Part shown: in pieces, positions 38,851 to 49,684 of the stretch | How positions within the stretch are numbered: the first letter of the stretch is position 1 | Layout of the letters: each line of letters opens with the position of its first letter | Assembly: GCA_050084515.1 (NCBI GenBank) | Contig: CM114271.1 | Location: forward strand, 30,504,001 to 30,568,000 | Length of the DNA stretch: 64,000 nucleotides | Origin: Blasia pusilla | Lineage: Eukaryota > Marchantiophyta > Marchantiopsida > Blasiales | Reading direction: 5' to 3' | Notes under the pieces: model-generated | Told to the model about the DNA's origin: nothing | Seen by the model: the letters and a program-made list of their open reading frames with translations, nothing else | Databases searched by the model: none | Translations under genes and position numbers: made by a program

Positions 38851-40180
38851 TCATTTGGCAGCTAGAGATTTCTTAGGACATCTAGATAAGATTTGCAAAG
38901 ATGGAAATTGGATCCATGAAGGAAAAATCTGCTCGGAGAGGCGAAAAATAGTGAATTTTAAGACAAAGAAAGTCTCAAGATATCAACATATCCAGCTCTT
39001 ATGTATTATTGGTAGAGCCATGATCCATCAAAATTATTCAATATGCGAGCAATTGGACAAAAACATCTATCCCAATGGAAGTTTAGGATCAAGAACTTGT
39101 TTAAGATTCATGAGCTTGTTCAAATGATTACAATAGACAAAGTGAGATATAGAGAAGGCTCCATTGACCTAAATATTAGAGAGTGCAACAAGAATACAAG
39201 ATAGTACCAATACACTACATATTAATTATCATTAATGTATCTATGATGGATCATATTTAAGATGTAGAGATACCCAAGGAAGTGTAGAATGTATTAACTA
39301 AAATATGGAGTTATTTGCTAAAGTAAGGAAGTTTGAATCAAAGTAAGAAGTGAATGAGATTAGGAAAAGATCTAAGAATACGATTGATTAATTCTTCAAT
39401 ATTAGAACTATCATTAATTAGCTCGGTGATATTGGAAAAGTCAGGAATGATGATAACCTTATTATGATCACAATAGTCGACAAGGATTGGAAAGGAAGTA
39501 GAATCCATTTGAAATATCCATCTATGTAACACATTTATTCCTTCTATTTCTAATCGGTGAAGAAATAAGATCATGAGGTACTGTTTCTTTAAGTAGTTAA
39601 TGCTACAAACATTTGTATTCTTGATAAAGAAATAAAGGTGAAATTTTTTGTTTTGGAAACCAAAACCATGGTGTAAGATTTGACTCCTAAGGTAAGGGAA
39701 GGATTAACAAAACATAGGCTATTGAGATCGATACTACTAATAATGAGCACAAAAATATCATCAAAAAAAAATTGATGGAGGAAATGCCCATAATCAAGAT
39801 TGAGAACCATCCAAATCTTCCTACTATTGCAAGATGAAAGCTTCTTATTCAAGGGATTCGTTGTGCACAAACACATTGTTGTACAATATACATCATTGTT
39901 ACTACTCAAACACAAAAAACACTAAACGAATTCAATTACCATGAAATTCAAACACAAAGCTTGATATCAACTTCCTCACGAACATCCCGAGTTGGTGTGA
40001 GATCATAAGTTGGTGTGGAACCCTTGGAGGATAGATGTAACATCGCCAAGTTGAAATGGCGGAGGCAGTTGGAGACAATGGACTCCCATCGCTATCCTAA
40101 AGAGATTATGGGGAAAATCTGGACCTAAAGAAGACTCGTAAAGCAGGCCAAATCTTGGACATAAAAGATTCAAGAGATTA
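38851..40180. other. No gene recognised
   Basis: AT-rich sequence with short frames and no known motifs. The 109-codon plus-strand frame at 38,798-39,127 follows the possible primer-binding site but shows no gag signature. Confidence 0.4.
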
Positions 40181-40189
40181 TGCAAGCAT

Positions 40190-40640
40190 CCAAGCTCCCA
40201 GTAGGGCCGGAACTATGGGAGCAAGATGAGAAAGCATTCGTGCATACCATAACCAAAGCAGTGGGCAAATGCTCACAACAGAACAGCATGGAGGAAGCCA
40301 TGAAAATGTCTTACCTCTCTCTTTTGACGATATATCCTGAGAAGGCAGAACTATTTGCAGGGAACCCCTTGCTTGGGAACCCAGCTCAAGTTCAAGTTCA
40401 GGACGGGGGAAATCCCCTTGAACCATAAGAAAAGCAGGATGGGAACACAACTAAACTCTTGCGCCTTGTGTGACGATGGGGATGAAACCTCTAGTCATTA
40501 CTTGGTCTCCTGCGCAAAATTCACAACACACAAAGCAAGACCATATGTTGATATTGCTAAGCTGGTAACACCACAATTGTTCAACACATTCAGTAGCCTT
40601 GATTCATTGCCCAAAGCTCTTGCACCGGTAAGTAATGTCT
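40190..40640 (+). pseudogene. Non-LTR (LINE) retrotransposon Pol C-terminal fragment
   Basis: After a frameshift near 40,380 the frame reads FRTGEIPLN, typical of the 'RTGHxPLN' block near the end of LINE Pol proteins. It is followed by CALCDDGDETSSHYLVSC, a C-x2-C-x7-H-x4-C knuckle of the zf-RVT type. The upstream 80 codons carry no clear motif. RT and endonuclease parts are absent. This is a 5'-truncated, decayed copy, the usual fate of LINE insertions. Confidence 0.6.
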
Positions 40641-40859
40641 AATGGGGATCCCAATCAGGTAAAGTAGATGGTATGGTGAAGAGTTTCTCGGTTGACACTT
40701 GAAAGATCCGCACAAACACGTTGTTTGGTCAGCGCTCACACTATAAAAGAGCGTCTCCCTCCTCTCATATTATAACTTCTTCATTTGCTTCTCTCTCTAC
40801 ACCCATACCAGTCTCAAGCACCGTCCAACTTGGACGCCGGGAACTTGGAGAATGGGACT

Positions 40860-41570
40860 ACTCATAAAGCTAGGAGCACCATAGCTCCGTAGCCTCACGA
40901 TCAAAAGGTTCAACAAAGAGATAATAAACTCCCCATGCCAAACTCATTCCCCTAAAGATATACCCTCTCTCTCCAAGTCCTCTCCATGGTGACCTATGCG
41001 CATAGGACACCAACTTGATCCTCAACCAAAAATAGTGAGTCAAGAGCCACTTTTCATGAAACTCTCACATAATTTAATTTACCCAAAATAATACGTTCCT
41101 CAAATGGCCTCCAAATGTGCCAAACGAAGGGAAAAACTGCTCTTACATGTTACTCTACTCCTCAATAGGTCATGTATAACGGGCTCAACCTCTCATCTCC
41201 AAAGTTTCATACAAAAACTCTTTTAGATCCACTCTAAAAACATCAAAAAGATATAACACATCTATAAGAGATGACAAGCCTTTTGTATATGCATAAGTAA
41301 GTAATCATTTAATTTTAATTGTGGATTGTGATTATAACTCACACGAGTCACAAAACCAAGGATACCATGGGCCTAAGTCTTTAAGAACTTTCTCCTTTTG
41401 AAAACATGCTCACATCTTTATATCAAGGTTTTGAAGATTCAACACCTTTGCTTATCACATTGAATAGTTGTAGGTGAAACTAGCTCTTTCCCATGGAGAA
41501 AAAAAATATGGTGGAAATAATGCGAAGGATGCTAACATGCTATAATATAAGCTTGGGAAGAGCAATTCAT
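40860..41570 (-). mobile_element. Decayed relative of element 1: LTR plus integrase fragment
   Basis: 40,860-41,280 lines up with the element 1 LTR. Shared pieces are CACCATAGCTCCG, TTCAACAAAGAGA, CTCTCCATGGT(A/G)ACCTATGC, AC(G)AAGGGAAAA(C/A)CTGCTCT and a TCAATAGGTCATG-like block. Directly after it, 41,350-41,570 lines up with the integrase C-terminal region of element 1 (4,195-4,410): GAACATGCTC(A/G)CATC, ATTCAACACCT and GAAGGATGCT. Everything between was lost by deletion, and differences are heavily biased toward A/T. Neither the DNMT nor the PHD part remains, so membership in the DNMT family is inferred from the LTR and integrase. Confidence 0.65.
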
Positions 41571-41599
41571 CAAATTGAATAAGCGTGAAAAAGAAGTGG

Positions 41600-42996
41600 A
41601 AGGATTAAAAATTCATATCAAATTTTTTGGGATGCGTCTTCCTCATGTCATAAAATGTGCAATCCCAAACCTCCCCTCAACCTCCCCCAACATGCGGGTT
41701 TCTTTGAACATATGCCCCGCAAGGGCCCACATCCTCTAGAAGGTACTTGTTAGATGCATAAATGACCCAACTGTCTAATTTTGTACTTATTAGTATTTTC
41801 AAAGGACCACTACAAAAGTTTTATATCACATAGTTGTTAGTCAAGTAGCAAATTGAATAAAGATAATTTAAGGCTTACTTGTAAAACGTATGAAATTTTT
41901 CTTGGCATAAATACCATGTATAAATTAACTTCAATTATTTTGACAACACAACCAAAGTAAGGAATTTCGACCCTCAAAATCACATTATGAAAATCCAAGA
42001 TAGTAAATACGGTCTTCAATATTTTTACATTGAGCCAGAAAAAACTATAGATTAAAACTCCAAATTTTGACATAATGAGATGTCTAAGGAATACAAAAAC
42101 AAAAGAAGGTTGAACCCAAATTTTTTTTGAGAAAATAGCTATTGGCGACATGTAGGGGAATTCATGGGACCCATTACTTTTGTGAGAATCCTTCCAAATG
42201 AGTTGAAACAAAGTTTTACTTTTATCCATCTCGGAACACACATTCAAAGACCATTTATTTTCCTCTTTATCAATTTTTATCATCAAAAAATCGATAAAGA
42301 GGTACTTACTTTAAAAATTACTTAGTTTCACAAAAATTAAAATAAGAATTTGAGGTCCAAAATAAATTTTTAGTCAAACCTAAGTTAGGCTGATCAAGTA
42401 GTTGGACTATTGTTGATTATTCCATAACTTCCGCATAACTCTATACAAAACATCCAAAAAATTGACCACATTTGATTTTCAAAATCAATATTATATATTA
42501 GTTGATTAGGGAAAATTGAAATCCTCTTCCCTTATTTCCTAGCTAAAGATATGAAAATTTTACGTATCAATCCCCAAAAACTTTGAAAGTACAAATAAAG
42601 AAGTTAAAATAGCCATTATCATGCCCAACCAAAACTAGGAAGTATTGGGCTTTGATCTTCTCATGCGCTCTGTTCCCAACTATTTTGGTTCACTTTGTCT
42701 CCTTAAATCCATGTTGAAAGTTGAAACTATAGTTATCCTTAGTTAATTTTGCATAATCATGAGACACACAAGCCTCAAAATTTTTGCAAGTCTTTCAATC
42801 AATACTAATAAGACTCTAAGGCTCTTCTTGGGAGCGAAAATTCATAATCTAAAAGAAGAATATGTTACAAAATGGGGTTTTATCAACTTTTATGCAAATC
42901 CAGCTGGGTCCATCATATCATTCACATATGCGGCCAATGTAGTACTAATAGTTGTGAAGTTGGATAGATTAACTTGAAGTTTTTTCCTATAGTGGC

Positions 42997-43027
<31 letters not shown>

Positions 43028-43680
43028 TTATGCCCACCCAACCTGAAAATAAAAATATAGAAGTGACCTAAAATCATCATCACCACCCATATAGTAGAAA
43101 TATAGAAGTTGACTAAACCATTATCGTATCCAACCAAACCCAATTTTCAATTATACATTTTCTTGTCACCAAGTGGGAGATAACTCCAATCTCTCCCTTG
43201 ATAAGTATGCCATGTTATTGAAGAGTTCAAAGTCATTTTAGTGTTCATAAACCACTTTAAAATTCATTTCTACCATAAAACAACTCGACGGGAAAAACTA
43301 TCGGGAAATGTTTAAAAATACGCGAACACGGAATTCCCACTTGAACAAAATTTGTGACGTAGTTTCATGGGGAATCAAACTTTGAATGAAAGATCCGATA
43401 CGCCATAAAGATGTGGGATGCAGTAGGGAATCACCGCTGCGTCCCACATCTTTATAGCGTATCCAACCAATCGAATCTTCATTGCTCGTGGAATTATTGT
43501 GCAAATGTTTCTTACGTATTGCAAGTCAAATACCGAATCACAAGGTTTTATTTCGTAGGGAAAAGCATGTGTCAAGTGGTTTCACGGGGACGATAAAATG
43601 AGCCCCGCGGAAAACGACTGAAGGTTCAAAAAGATGATCTCCAGTAGGGGCCAGAGCCGGGCAAACACACAAGGTTCTGA
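41600..43680. other. No gene recognised; contains an ATA microsatellite
   Basis: AT-rich sequence. An (ATA)n run of about 30 bp lies at 42,998-43,027. A 149-codon minus-strand frame at 41,837-42,286 has no recognisable motif. A pair of inverted phrases, CATAAAGATGTGGGA and its complement, lies near 43,404-43,456. Confidence 0.45.
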
Positions 43681-43682
43681 TT

Positions 43683-43756
43683 TGCTTCCACTGAGAGTTG
43701 AACTCAGGACCTCCCGCTTACTAAACGGGTGCTCTAGCCAACTGAGCTATAGAAGC
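43683..43756 (-). tRNA. tRNA-Thr (anticodon AGT)
   Basis: The 74-nt sequence folds into a full cloverleaf. The acceptor GCTTCTA pairs with TGGAAGC, with discriminator A at 43,683. The D arm is GCTCAGTTGGCTAGAGC. The anticodon stem is CCCGT/GCGGG with loop TTAGTAA, and the T arm is CTGAGTTCAACTCTCAG. The anticodon AGT (A34, normally edited to inosine) decodes ACU/ACC/ACA threonine codons. A-box and B-box promoter elements fall in the D and T arms. CCA is not encoded, as in eukaryotes. A T-run that could end polymerase III transcription lies about 50 bases downstream. It closely resembles known plant tRNA-Thr(AGU) genes. Confidence 0.95.
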
Positions 43757-44101
43757 TATACCATAGGCGCTTTCTTCTCAGTAAAAATAGTATTTCTGGA
43801 ACTATCCGTCCACCGTAGGAGTGTTGTAGAAGCCCTAAAAAGTATTCTCTTTTCCTTTCAATTCAACGCTACCACGAGAAATTTGAGTATGGGAAGAGGT
43901 TAATAGCGGAAAAGAAAAAGGGGAAAACCACTAAAATATAGGAGGATCGTGAGGTGTAAATGGGATGCACTTTTCTTTCATAAAATATAGTTGTAGGCTT
44001 CACATGTTGGTATAAATAAAGCCTTGTTTTAAAAAACGATTGAGTGCAATTCTTAGATTTGTGAAATGACTACATTCCATTTTTCTTAGTTTCTTTCGTC
44101 A

Positions 44102-44288
44102 TGGTCAACAAGTCATCTGGCTCTGAAAGACCTCAACATGAAAGTTGTCAGAAACGACGTTCCTGACACAATGGACCTATCCTCAACCTCATCAGACACC
44201 ATGGGACAAAGTTACACTCAAGATAGTCCGCTGGCTCCTACGCCCTATCCACGATAGATCTCGGCCTATCAGCTACTCAGATGTGATA
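44102..44288 (-). repeat. Left (3') LTR of element 2, truncated
   Basis: About 97% identical to 60,816-61,002 and exactly as long. The homology stops at TGGTCAACAAG; leftward is unrelated AT-rich DNA, whereas the right LTR continues toward a TATA box, so only the U3 part seems to remain. Confidence 0.8.
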
Positions 44289-44504
44289 GTTGTCGTGCGC
44301 ATACATATCGCTACACAACATACATCGCTTGTCACATCTACACCACATAACATCGATCTTCCCCACACACGGGTCGATCCACACATGTACAAAAATCAAC
44401 TCATACATATACATGGAGATCACACAACCGCCCCCCTAGCTGGCAGTTGGATCCCCCCAACTCCAGATAGAAAATATCACATCTCTCTAACATGACCTAC
44501 TACC
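44289..44504 (-). other. 3' untranslated part of element 2
   Basis: Lies between the PHD stop codon and the 3' LTR. It resembles element 1's 3,450-3,600 stretch (CGCTACACAACATA; CCCCCTAGCTGGCAGTTGG against CTCCCTAGTTGGTGGTTAGG). Confidence 0.6.
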
Positions 44505-44645
44505 CTATACACATCTCGGACACATCCATGGTCTCGTGGGAACCACATCAAGAGGGGGGGTCAGACATGACATATGCCACCCTCGAGAACAACCATCACA
44601 TACCAACATGGTGGCCGCACCCCTCGCAGATTCGCACAACATACA
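44505..44645 (-). pseudogene. Intact PHD finger at the C-terminus of element 2 Pol (out of frame with integrase)
   Basis: From the Cys codon at 44,645-44,643 to TAG at 44,507-44,505 the frame encodes a perfect Cys4-His-Cys3 finger with spacing C-x2-C-x11-C-x2-C-x4-H-x2-C-x14-C-x2-C. Motifs in order: CMLC, CDGC, GWHMSC, CLTPPL, PWMCPRC. The Trp two residues before the seventh Cys and the 'CLxPPL' turn are typical of PHD fingers that read histone H3 tails. Compared with element 1, 8 nt are missing just upstream (near 44,665), so the finger is now in another frame than the integrase. In the ancestor it was the final domain of Pol, probably guiding integration or tethering particles to chromatin (inference). 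Confidence 0.88.
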
Positions 44646-46135
44646 CCTCAAGCCTGTAGGTACCACTCAGATCCACCGTCCCATCTACGCTCGGAAGATG
44701 ACATGGCGCACACTTGCGCACATGATCCTTCCAAACCATACCATCCCGTCCCTCCAACATGAGGACTCCGGTCGGTAATACCTCGCACACACGTAGGATC
44801 GTACACCCTACAGTGACATCTAGCGTCGTGGGTGCCACCTGGTGTAAATACACATAATCTCCAAGATGAAACCTTCTAATCCCTGGACAATGACCTCCTC
44901 CACGAATGGTCGCTTACCTCAATGTATCTCTATGCTGGGAAATAGCTAAGTTCTCAAAGACCATAGGCATAACTCTACGAAAAACCTCCGCCCTCTGAGA
45001 ACATGCTTGTACCCACACATCTGGATCATCAAGATCTAACACCTCTGCCATGTCACGTCGAATCGCTGCAGGTAAATCGGGCTCTCTCCCAAAGAGCAAA
45101 AATTACGGTGAAAATGACGCCCAGGATGCCTGCCGACTAAAGCGATAACCCATAGCCAACCATGGCAACTGTAGGTCCCACTCCCTCAACTGTCCCCGCT
45201 GCAAGCCATACGTGCGCAATCCTCTCTTCACCGTATGTACCACTCTCTCCGCCAACCCATCCGCCTCAGGATGATCTCTCGACGTGGTGCGGTGATCTAT
45301 GAGCGCTTGATCACACAGGGCCTGAAACTCTCCCTTGAACTCGGTACCCTGGTCAGTCAACACCTCCGCCGGTGCACCAAAGTGACTAAGCACAGGATCT
45401 AGAAACGCATAAGCTGTTCCCTTGCGCATGCTCGCCTTATATGGTAGTGCCACCAACTCTATCCACTTGGAGAAATGCTCCACCATGACCAACACGTACC
45501 TATGATGACGCCCCGTCAATGGAAAATTAAGGTCCCGCAAAGTCTAAACTCCACGGATAACCTAAACCCATAATCGGCAAAGGATGTAACTGCGGAGTGG
45601 GAGCATTGAAGGATGCTCCCACTCTGTCACATACCATACATCTTGCCACAAACTACTGTATCCCAGTATGCATGCCGTGCCACCAATACTGAACCTGGAG
45701 TAAGTTGTAAGTACGCTTTACTCCAAAATGTCCCAACTCCTCATGGGCATGTCTCACTACACGTGCTCGCTGGGAAGGATGAGGTACCACTCGTATCCTA
45801 CCATCTCCCCATACCCGCAAAATATGAGTCCCCTCCCACCTGAATCTCTTGGCTCTCTGTAGGATCCGATCCCGCTCCCTAGCACTCACTGTACTCGCTA
45901 TGATGCCAGTGCGCAAGAACTCCACAACCTCCACGTCGTCATGGATATTGCGACCACCTATCGCCTCCTCACTAACCTCCGGATCCAAAGACTCATAATC
46001 CAACCTCACCACTCGAGTCATCACCTATGGCTGACCTACCATAGTCAACCAACAAAGATAGGCAGATGCATGCCAACCGGGCACCATCTCCTCATCACTC
46101 TCTCCATGCCATCGAGCTCCTGTGTGGTCTGTCTG
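44646..46135 (-). pseudogene. Integrase of element 2, broken but catalytic residues present
   Basis: The HHCC zinc domain shows HAHEELGHFGVKRTY, YWWHGM and, after a stop, a CMVC pair. The catalytic triad is visible: Asp in the SLDFAGP block (about 45,555), Asp in LTDQGTEF (about 45,355) and Glu in DGLAERVVHTVKRGLR (about 45,255). C-terminal parts include 'GDYVYLHQVAPTTLDV' and 'GVLMLEGRDGMVWKDHVR', then CAPCHLP, leading to the PHD finger. Stops occur after SFSP (45,103) and LR (44,914), with frame changes near 45,550 and 44,665. Integrase inserts the cDNA with 5-bp duplications. Confidence 0.85.
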
Positions 46136-46136
46136 A

Positions 46137-46200
46137 CTCGGACATGGGTTACGACTCGGACATGGATTACGACTCGGACATGGGTTGCAAATGGGTTACT
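46137..46200 (-). repeat. 18-20-bp tandem coding repeat (three copies)
   Basis: The unit GACTCGGACATGGxTTAC recurs three times and encodes repeated RNPCPS on the minus strand; element 1 has a single copy (SRNPCPS). It lies between RNase H and integrase. Confidence 0.85.
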
Positions 46201-47599
46201 CAACCCATTTGCATCATATGGTTCAGCCGACCTGGCCTATGAACCACCTCAAACTCCTGTAGTAATAGAGCCCACCCGGAAAGCTTTCCCGTAAGCTTGT
46301 CGGACTCCTTCAACCACCTCAACGGCTGATGATCACTGATAAGTGTGAAAGGGTTGCCGAATAAATAGCACTTGAAATGTGCCACGGCCCACACTGCAGC
46401 CAAGTACTCTCCCTCGTAGGAGTTGTACTTTTCCTCTTCAATGTTGTTTGATCGGCTCGCGTAAGCGACAACGAACTCCCTCTCCTCGTCATCCCTTCGA
46501 GTAAGCACTGCTCCTAGACCCAACATGCTCCAATCCGTATGTAACAGGAATGGGCGACCCCTAACCGGTCTCTGTAAAATGGGTGAGGACGTCAACCTGT
46601 CCTTGAGCTCCTGAAATGCTCGCTCCCAATCATCTCCCCACAACCAAACCTGATCAAGTCTCGTCAACAAGGTCAAAGACTTTGCGATCGCACTAAAACC
46701 CTTGACATACCGTTGATAGAAGTTCGCCAGTCCAAGAAATGCTCGGACTCGACTCACATTTGTAGGGAGTGGAATCTACGCAATAGCCTCTACCTCGGGT
46801 ATATGGTGTGTCCCAAGTACTTAATCTGCTCCTGAAAGAATCTGCACTTGCCTGGATGTAACTTCAGCCCATGTAACTGCAATCGCCGAAACACCTCCTC
46901 CAAATGTTGCTCATGCTCCTCAACCGTGGAACTGAAGATAAGAATATCATCTATGTAACATCGTACAAAATCCAAGCCAACCAAAATCCTATCCATTACT
47001 CTCTGAAACTCTGCAGGCGCGTTCTTCAACCCAAATGGTAAGAACCGCCATTGATACAAGCAATCTCTCCCAAACCGATCTATCCCCCAGAATGTTGTCT
47101 TCTCCTTGTCCTCCAACCTGATAGGAAGCTGATGATAGCCAACACGGAGATCTAAAGTACTGAAGATCTTTGCATGCCCTACCTCATCAAAGATCTCCTC
47201 AGGAGTAGGCATGGCATACCGATCGGACCTCGTCTGTGGGTTGATAGGACGGTAATCTCCACACATCCGCCTATCTGTCCAATTGCCAAACATATCCTTC
47301 TTTGTCGGCATGATTGTGGCAGATGCATACTCCCCATGTGATAACTCCACAAGTCCTGCCTCCAACAATTCCTGACTCCTGCTCTCAATCAAGGCTCGCT
47401 CCATATCAGAATACTTGTAGGGTCGACGAAAGATCGGCGTATCACTAGCCAACTCAATCTGTATCCCTGGACCCTTCAGCGTACCCAAGTCTCTCATACT
47501 GAAGGCAAAACAACTAACATGCCCTCTCAGAAACCTATGAACTTGCCGTCGCTCTCCTCCTATCAACTTGAGACCTATCATAGGCTGCCAAGTCTCCAT
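46200..47599 (-). pseudogene. Reverse transcriptase and RNase H of element 2
   Basis: 47,599-46,790 is an uninterrupted 269-residue RT frame. It contains DTPIFRRPYKYSD, SHGEYASATIMPTKKD, RMCGDYRPIN, FSTLDLRVGYHQLP, FLPFGLKNAPAEFQRVMD and the catalytic CYIDDILIF. About 22 nt are deleted next to 46,790 relative to element 1 (its GLGVQLTK segment), shifting the frame. RNase H continues in 46,757-46,200 with 'FLLHTDWSMLGLGAVLTRRD', 'YNSYEGEYLAAVWAVAHFK' and 'FTLISDHQPLRWL'. Upstream the frame is the same as that of the methyltransferase, so DNMT and RT were one polyprotein. RT and RNase H make element cDNA in cytoplasmic particles. Confidence 0.9.
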
Positions 47600-47879
47600 G
47601 GTGACCTTACTCGTAGAGGACGCAACCTCCGGCTTTGGTTGCTATGTAGCAACCCTAGCCACCTCCGCAACAGCCACTCCACTATGATCTCCTACACCAT
47701 GCTCCGCATCCAAAAAATGAACATGTGCTACTCTAGCCGCCTTTGCACTCTCTGCTCAAACAACGTCCCAAGAAGTCCATGGGTGCCTATCTCTCCTCGT
47801 CTCGCCCCCAGCCAATGCCTCTACAGACCCTGTAGGAAATGGTCCAACTCGTGGACGTGACGGCATGGATGACACTCGC
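47600..47879 (-). pseudogene. Linker between DNMT and RT in element 2
   Basis: Low-complexity sequence in the pol frame with stops (for example near 47,756 and 47,640). No domain is recognised; it joins the DNMT to the RT without a frame change. Confidence 0.5.
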
Positions 47880-49066
47880 ATCCGTCTCTCCTCAGCCATA
47901 CTTAGGCTGACTATCCATGTGAGACAGTTGAGGTCCATCGCCTCCCCCAACACCTATCTCTGGGATGCCTTAGTCATCCCTGGCACCGCCGTAGTACTGG
48001 TAGCAAACCCCATGGCGTGCTCGCGCTCATCTGTTGTAGGCTCCTCCAATGCGCCGGTCACCTCATCCCAAATCATGCATGGCCCTCCCTGACGAAAGGC
48101 ATGGGATGCTGGGAAGCTCACCAACGTAGGTAAGGCTACCCTCAACTCCCCCACCCTATTGGCCCTGGCCAACGGTGGTCTATCATCCCGTGTCACCACA
48201 AGAGATCGATGCATTGAGCCCAAAATAGCATCCACTGTGAGATGTGGTGCTCTCTAGACTCCATCGTATGCTCGACTAAGTACCTCTGAAGGTATCAGGT
48301 TCGTCCACCACAGTCGTGGACGATGGGCACGTGATCCAACTCTCGCCGCATCTTATAACACAGCAGGTCCCAACCAGGACCTCACCTGATGCACACTCGT
48401 CATCACACGTGCACGAGTGTCTCCCAACAACGGCACGTTCTCCAAAATGTACGTTGGAGAACATGTCTGACTCTCTTGCAAGTGTTGTACTACTCGCAAC
48501 ATCTCCCAAAACATCCCTGACCTCGGATCCTGCAATCCAAATCCTTGGCCAGTTGATGAATGACCCTGACATGGCCATCCAGCAATCACCAAATGAATGG
48601 TGCCAACTTTATCCAGATCTTGCGCCCCCACCAAAGAGATGTCGGCGGGTAGTGTATGCTGATATCCACGTACTGCAGATACCGGCAACAACTCAGGATA
48701 CCTCTGGACCAATCGTGCCAGGTGACGTAATGATACTCGCCGCGCAGTCTCATCTCTCTCCACATAAAGGTAGTGATGCATCCGTATGCCCGCCTGCAAT
48801 ATTGCAGCAAATCTGGTGATAATCCCTCCGAAGAGATCTAATACCCTAACACCCTCCTTTGGGCACTGCCACATAACGGGTGTGGTATCCAGTGGAGTCA
48901 ACGTCTCCACTCCAAGAGCCCGATTGCCACGTGACTCTCGCTGCTCCGGGATAAAAACATGACTCCACGCCTGCCTCACGAGGTCGTCGGCACTCCTATG
49001 TAGCTCTGGAGTCGTACCCCACAATGGTGAAGAGGTCTCGCCAACATGGGAAGAGACACCGGCCAT
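47880..49066 (-). pseudogene. C5 cytosine DNA methyltransferase domain embedded in element 2 Pol
   Basis: A 237-codon frame (49,066-48,353) contains motif I VLDLFGG (S-adenosylmethionine binding), motif IV GWPCQGHS with the catalytic Cys at 48,571-48,569, and motif VI YILENVPLLG. After TAA (48,353) the same frame continues with SRAHRPRLWWTNL (motif VIII; compare the DNMT3/DRM 'AAHRARYFWGNL'), a TRD-like part with SFPASHAFRQGGPCMIW, then ERAMGFP-type DEREHAMGFATS and VLGEAMDLNC. Motifs are in conventional, not DRM-permuted, order. Three stops (48,353, about 48,257, 47,954) are the only lesions. It would transfer methyl groups to cytosine C5. In a retroelement it may methylate its own cDNA or target DNA (inference). 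Confidence 0.88.
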
Positions 49067-49679
49067 GGCCTATCTCTCTGTGGAACTATCCGCTACTGGG
49101 ACATCCTCCGCATGTACATTCCCCTCCAACAACTCTCCTCGCCAGCTAACACTACCTGTGAAAGCCGCCAACGTGGTCACAGACTCGCCTCGTGATTCAC
49201 CACCTCGTCCTGCAAACTGCACGGGTAACTGACTCATCTGGCCGTCACTTGACCGCCACCTTGGCCGATAAGCAATGATTTCCTCCTTGAAGTCCAAGAT
49301 GAATCATAGGGGATATAACACTGTACTCCCCACGAACACATCGTACGACTCAGCTGGTGTCGTAATCGCACGTGTGCGCACCATAGCACTATCCGTCGCA
49401 TGCTCTGGCTGGACTCTGACATATATATTGCGTGGGTGACACGCCCCCAATCGAGGTCTGTATCTAGAAGGGACAAGGGTCAATGTCGGCCTTCCGTAAC
49501 CCCAACGCTAAACACGCGGCCTTCCCTAATATCAAGGGTTGCGCTTCCGAATCAAGTAGGACGCGCTGCGGGTGGTATACTGTCCCCGTCGGACTAACCA
49601 AGCGAAATACTCTAGCTCGGTTATCCAGTAACACAACTCCAGGTGTCACCATTGCTCGCTCTATGGCCGGTCGAACTGG
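49067..49679 (-). pseudogene. Aspartic protease of element 2 Pol
   Basis: Reads 'RVLLDSEAQPLILGKAACLA', where the family active site is DSG or DTG; here the Gly is Glu, which should abolish activity. Downstream come 'SYDVFVGSTVLYPL', a stop, and 'IAYRPRWRSSDGQMSQ', which align with element 1. Two frame changes precede the DNMT frame at 49,297. The protease would cut Gag-Pol during particle maturation. A solo LTR is inserted upstream of the active site at 49,685. Confidence 0.75.
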
Positions 49680-49684
49680 CATAT
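49680..49684. repeat. Target-site duplication CATAT (left)
   Basis: Identical to 50,950-50,954 on the other side of the solo LTR. Confidence 0.85.

Noticed and set aside
43634-43903. 89-codon plus-strand frame
   Set aside because: It is the antisense reading of the tRNA-Thr gene and its flanks.
47880-49066. DNMT as a host gene or exon captured by chance
   Set aside because: It is in frame with RT and occurs at the same Pol position in two separately located, diverged copies.
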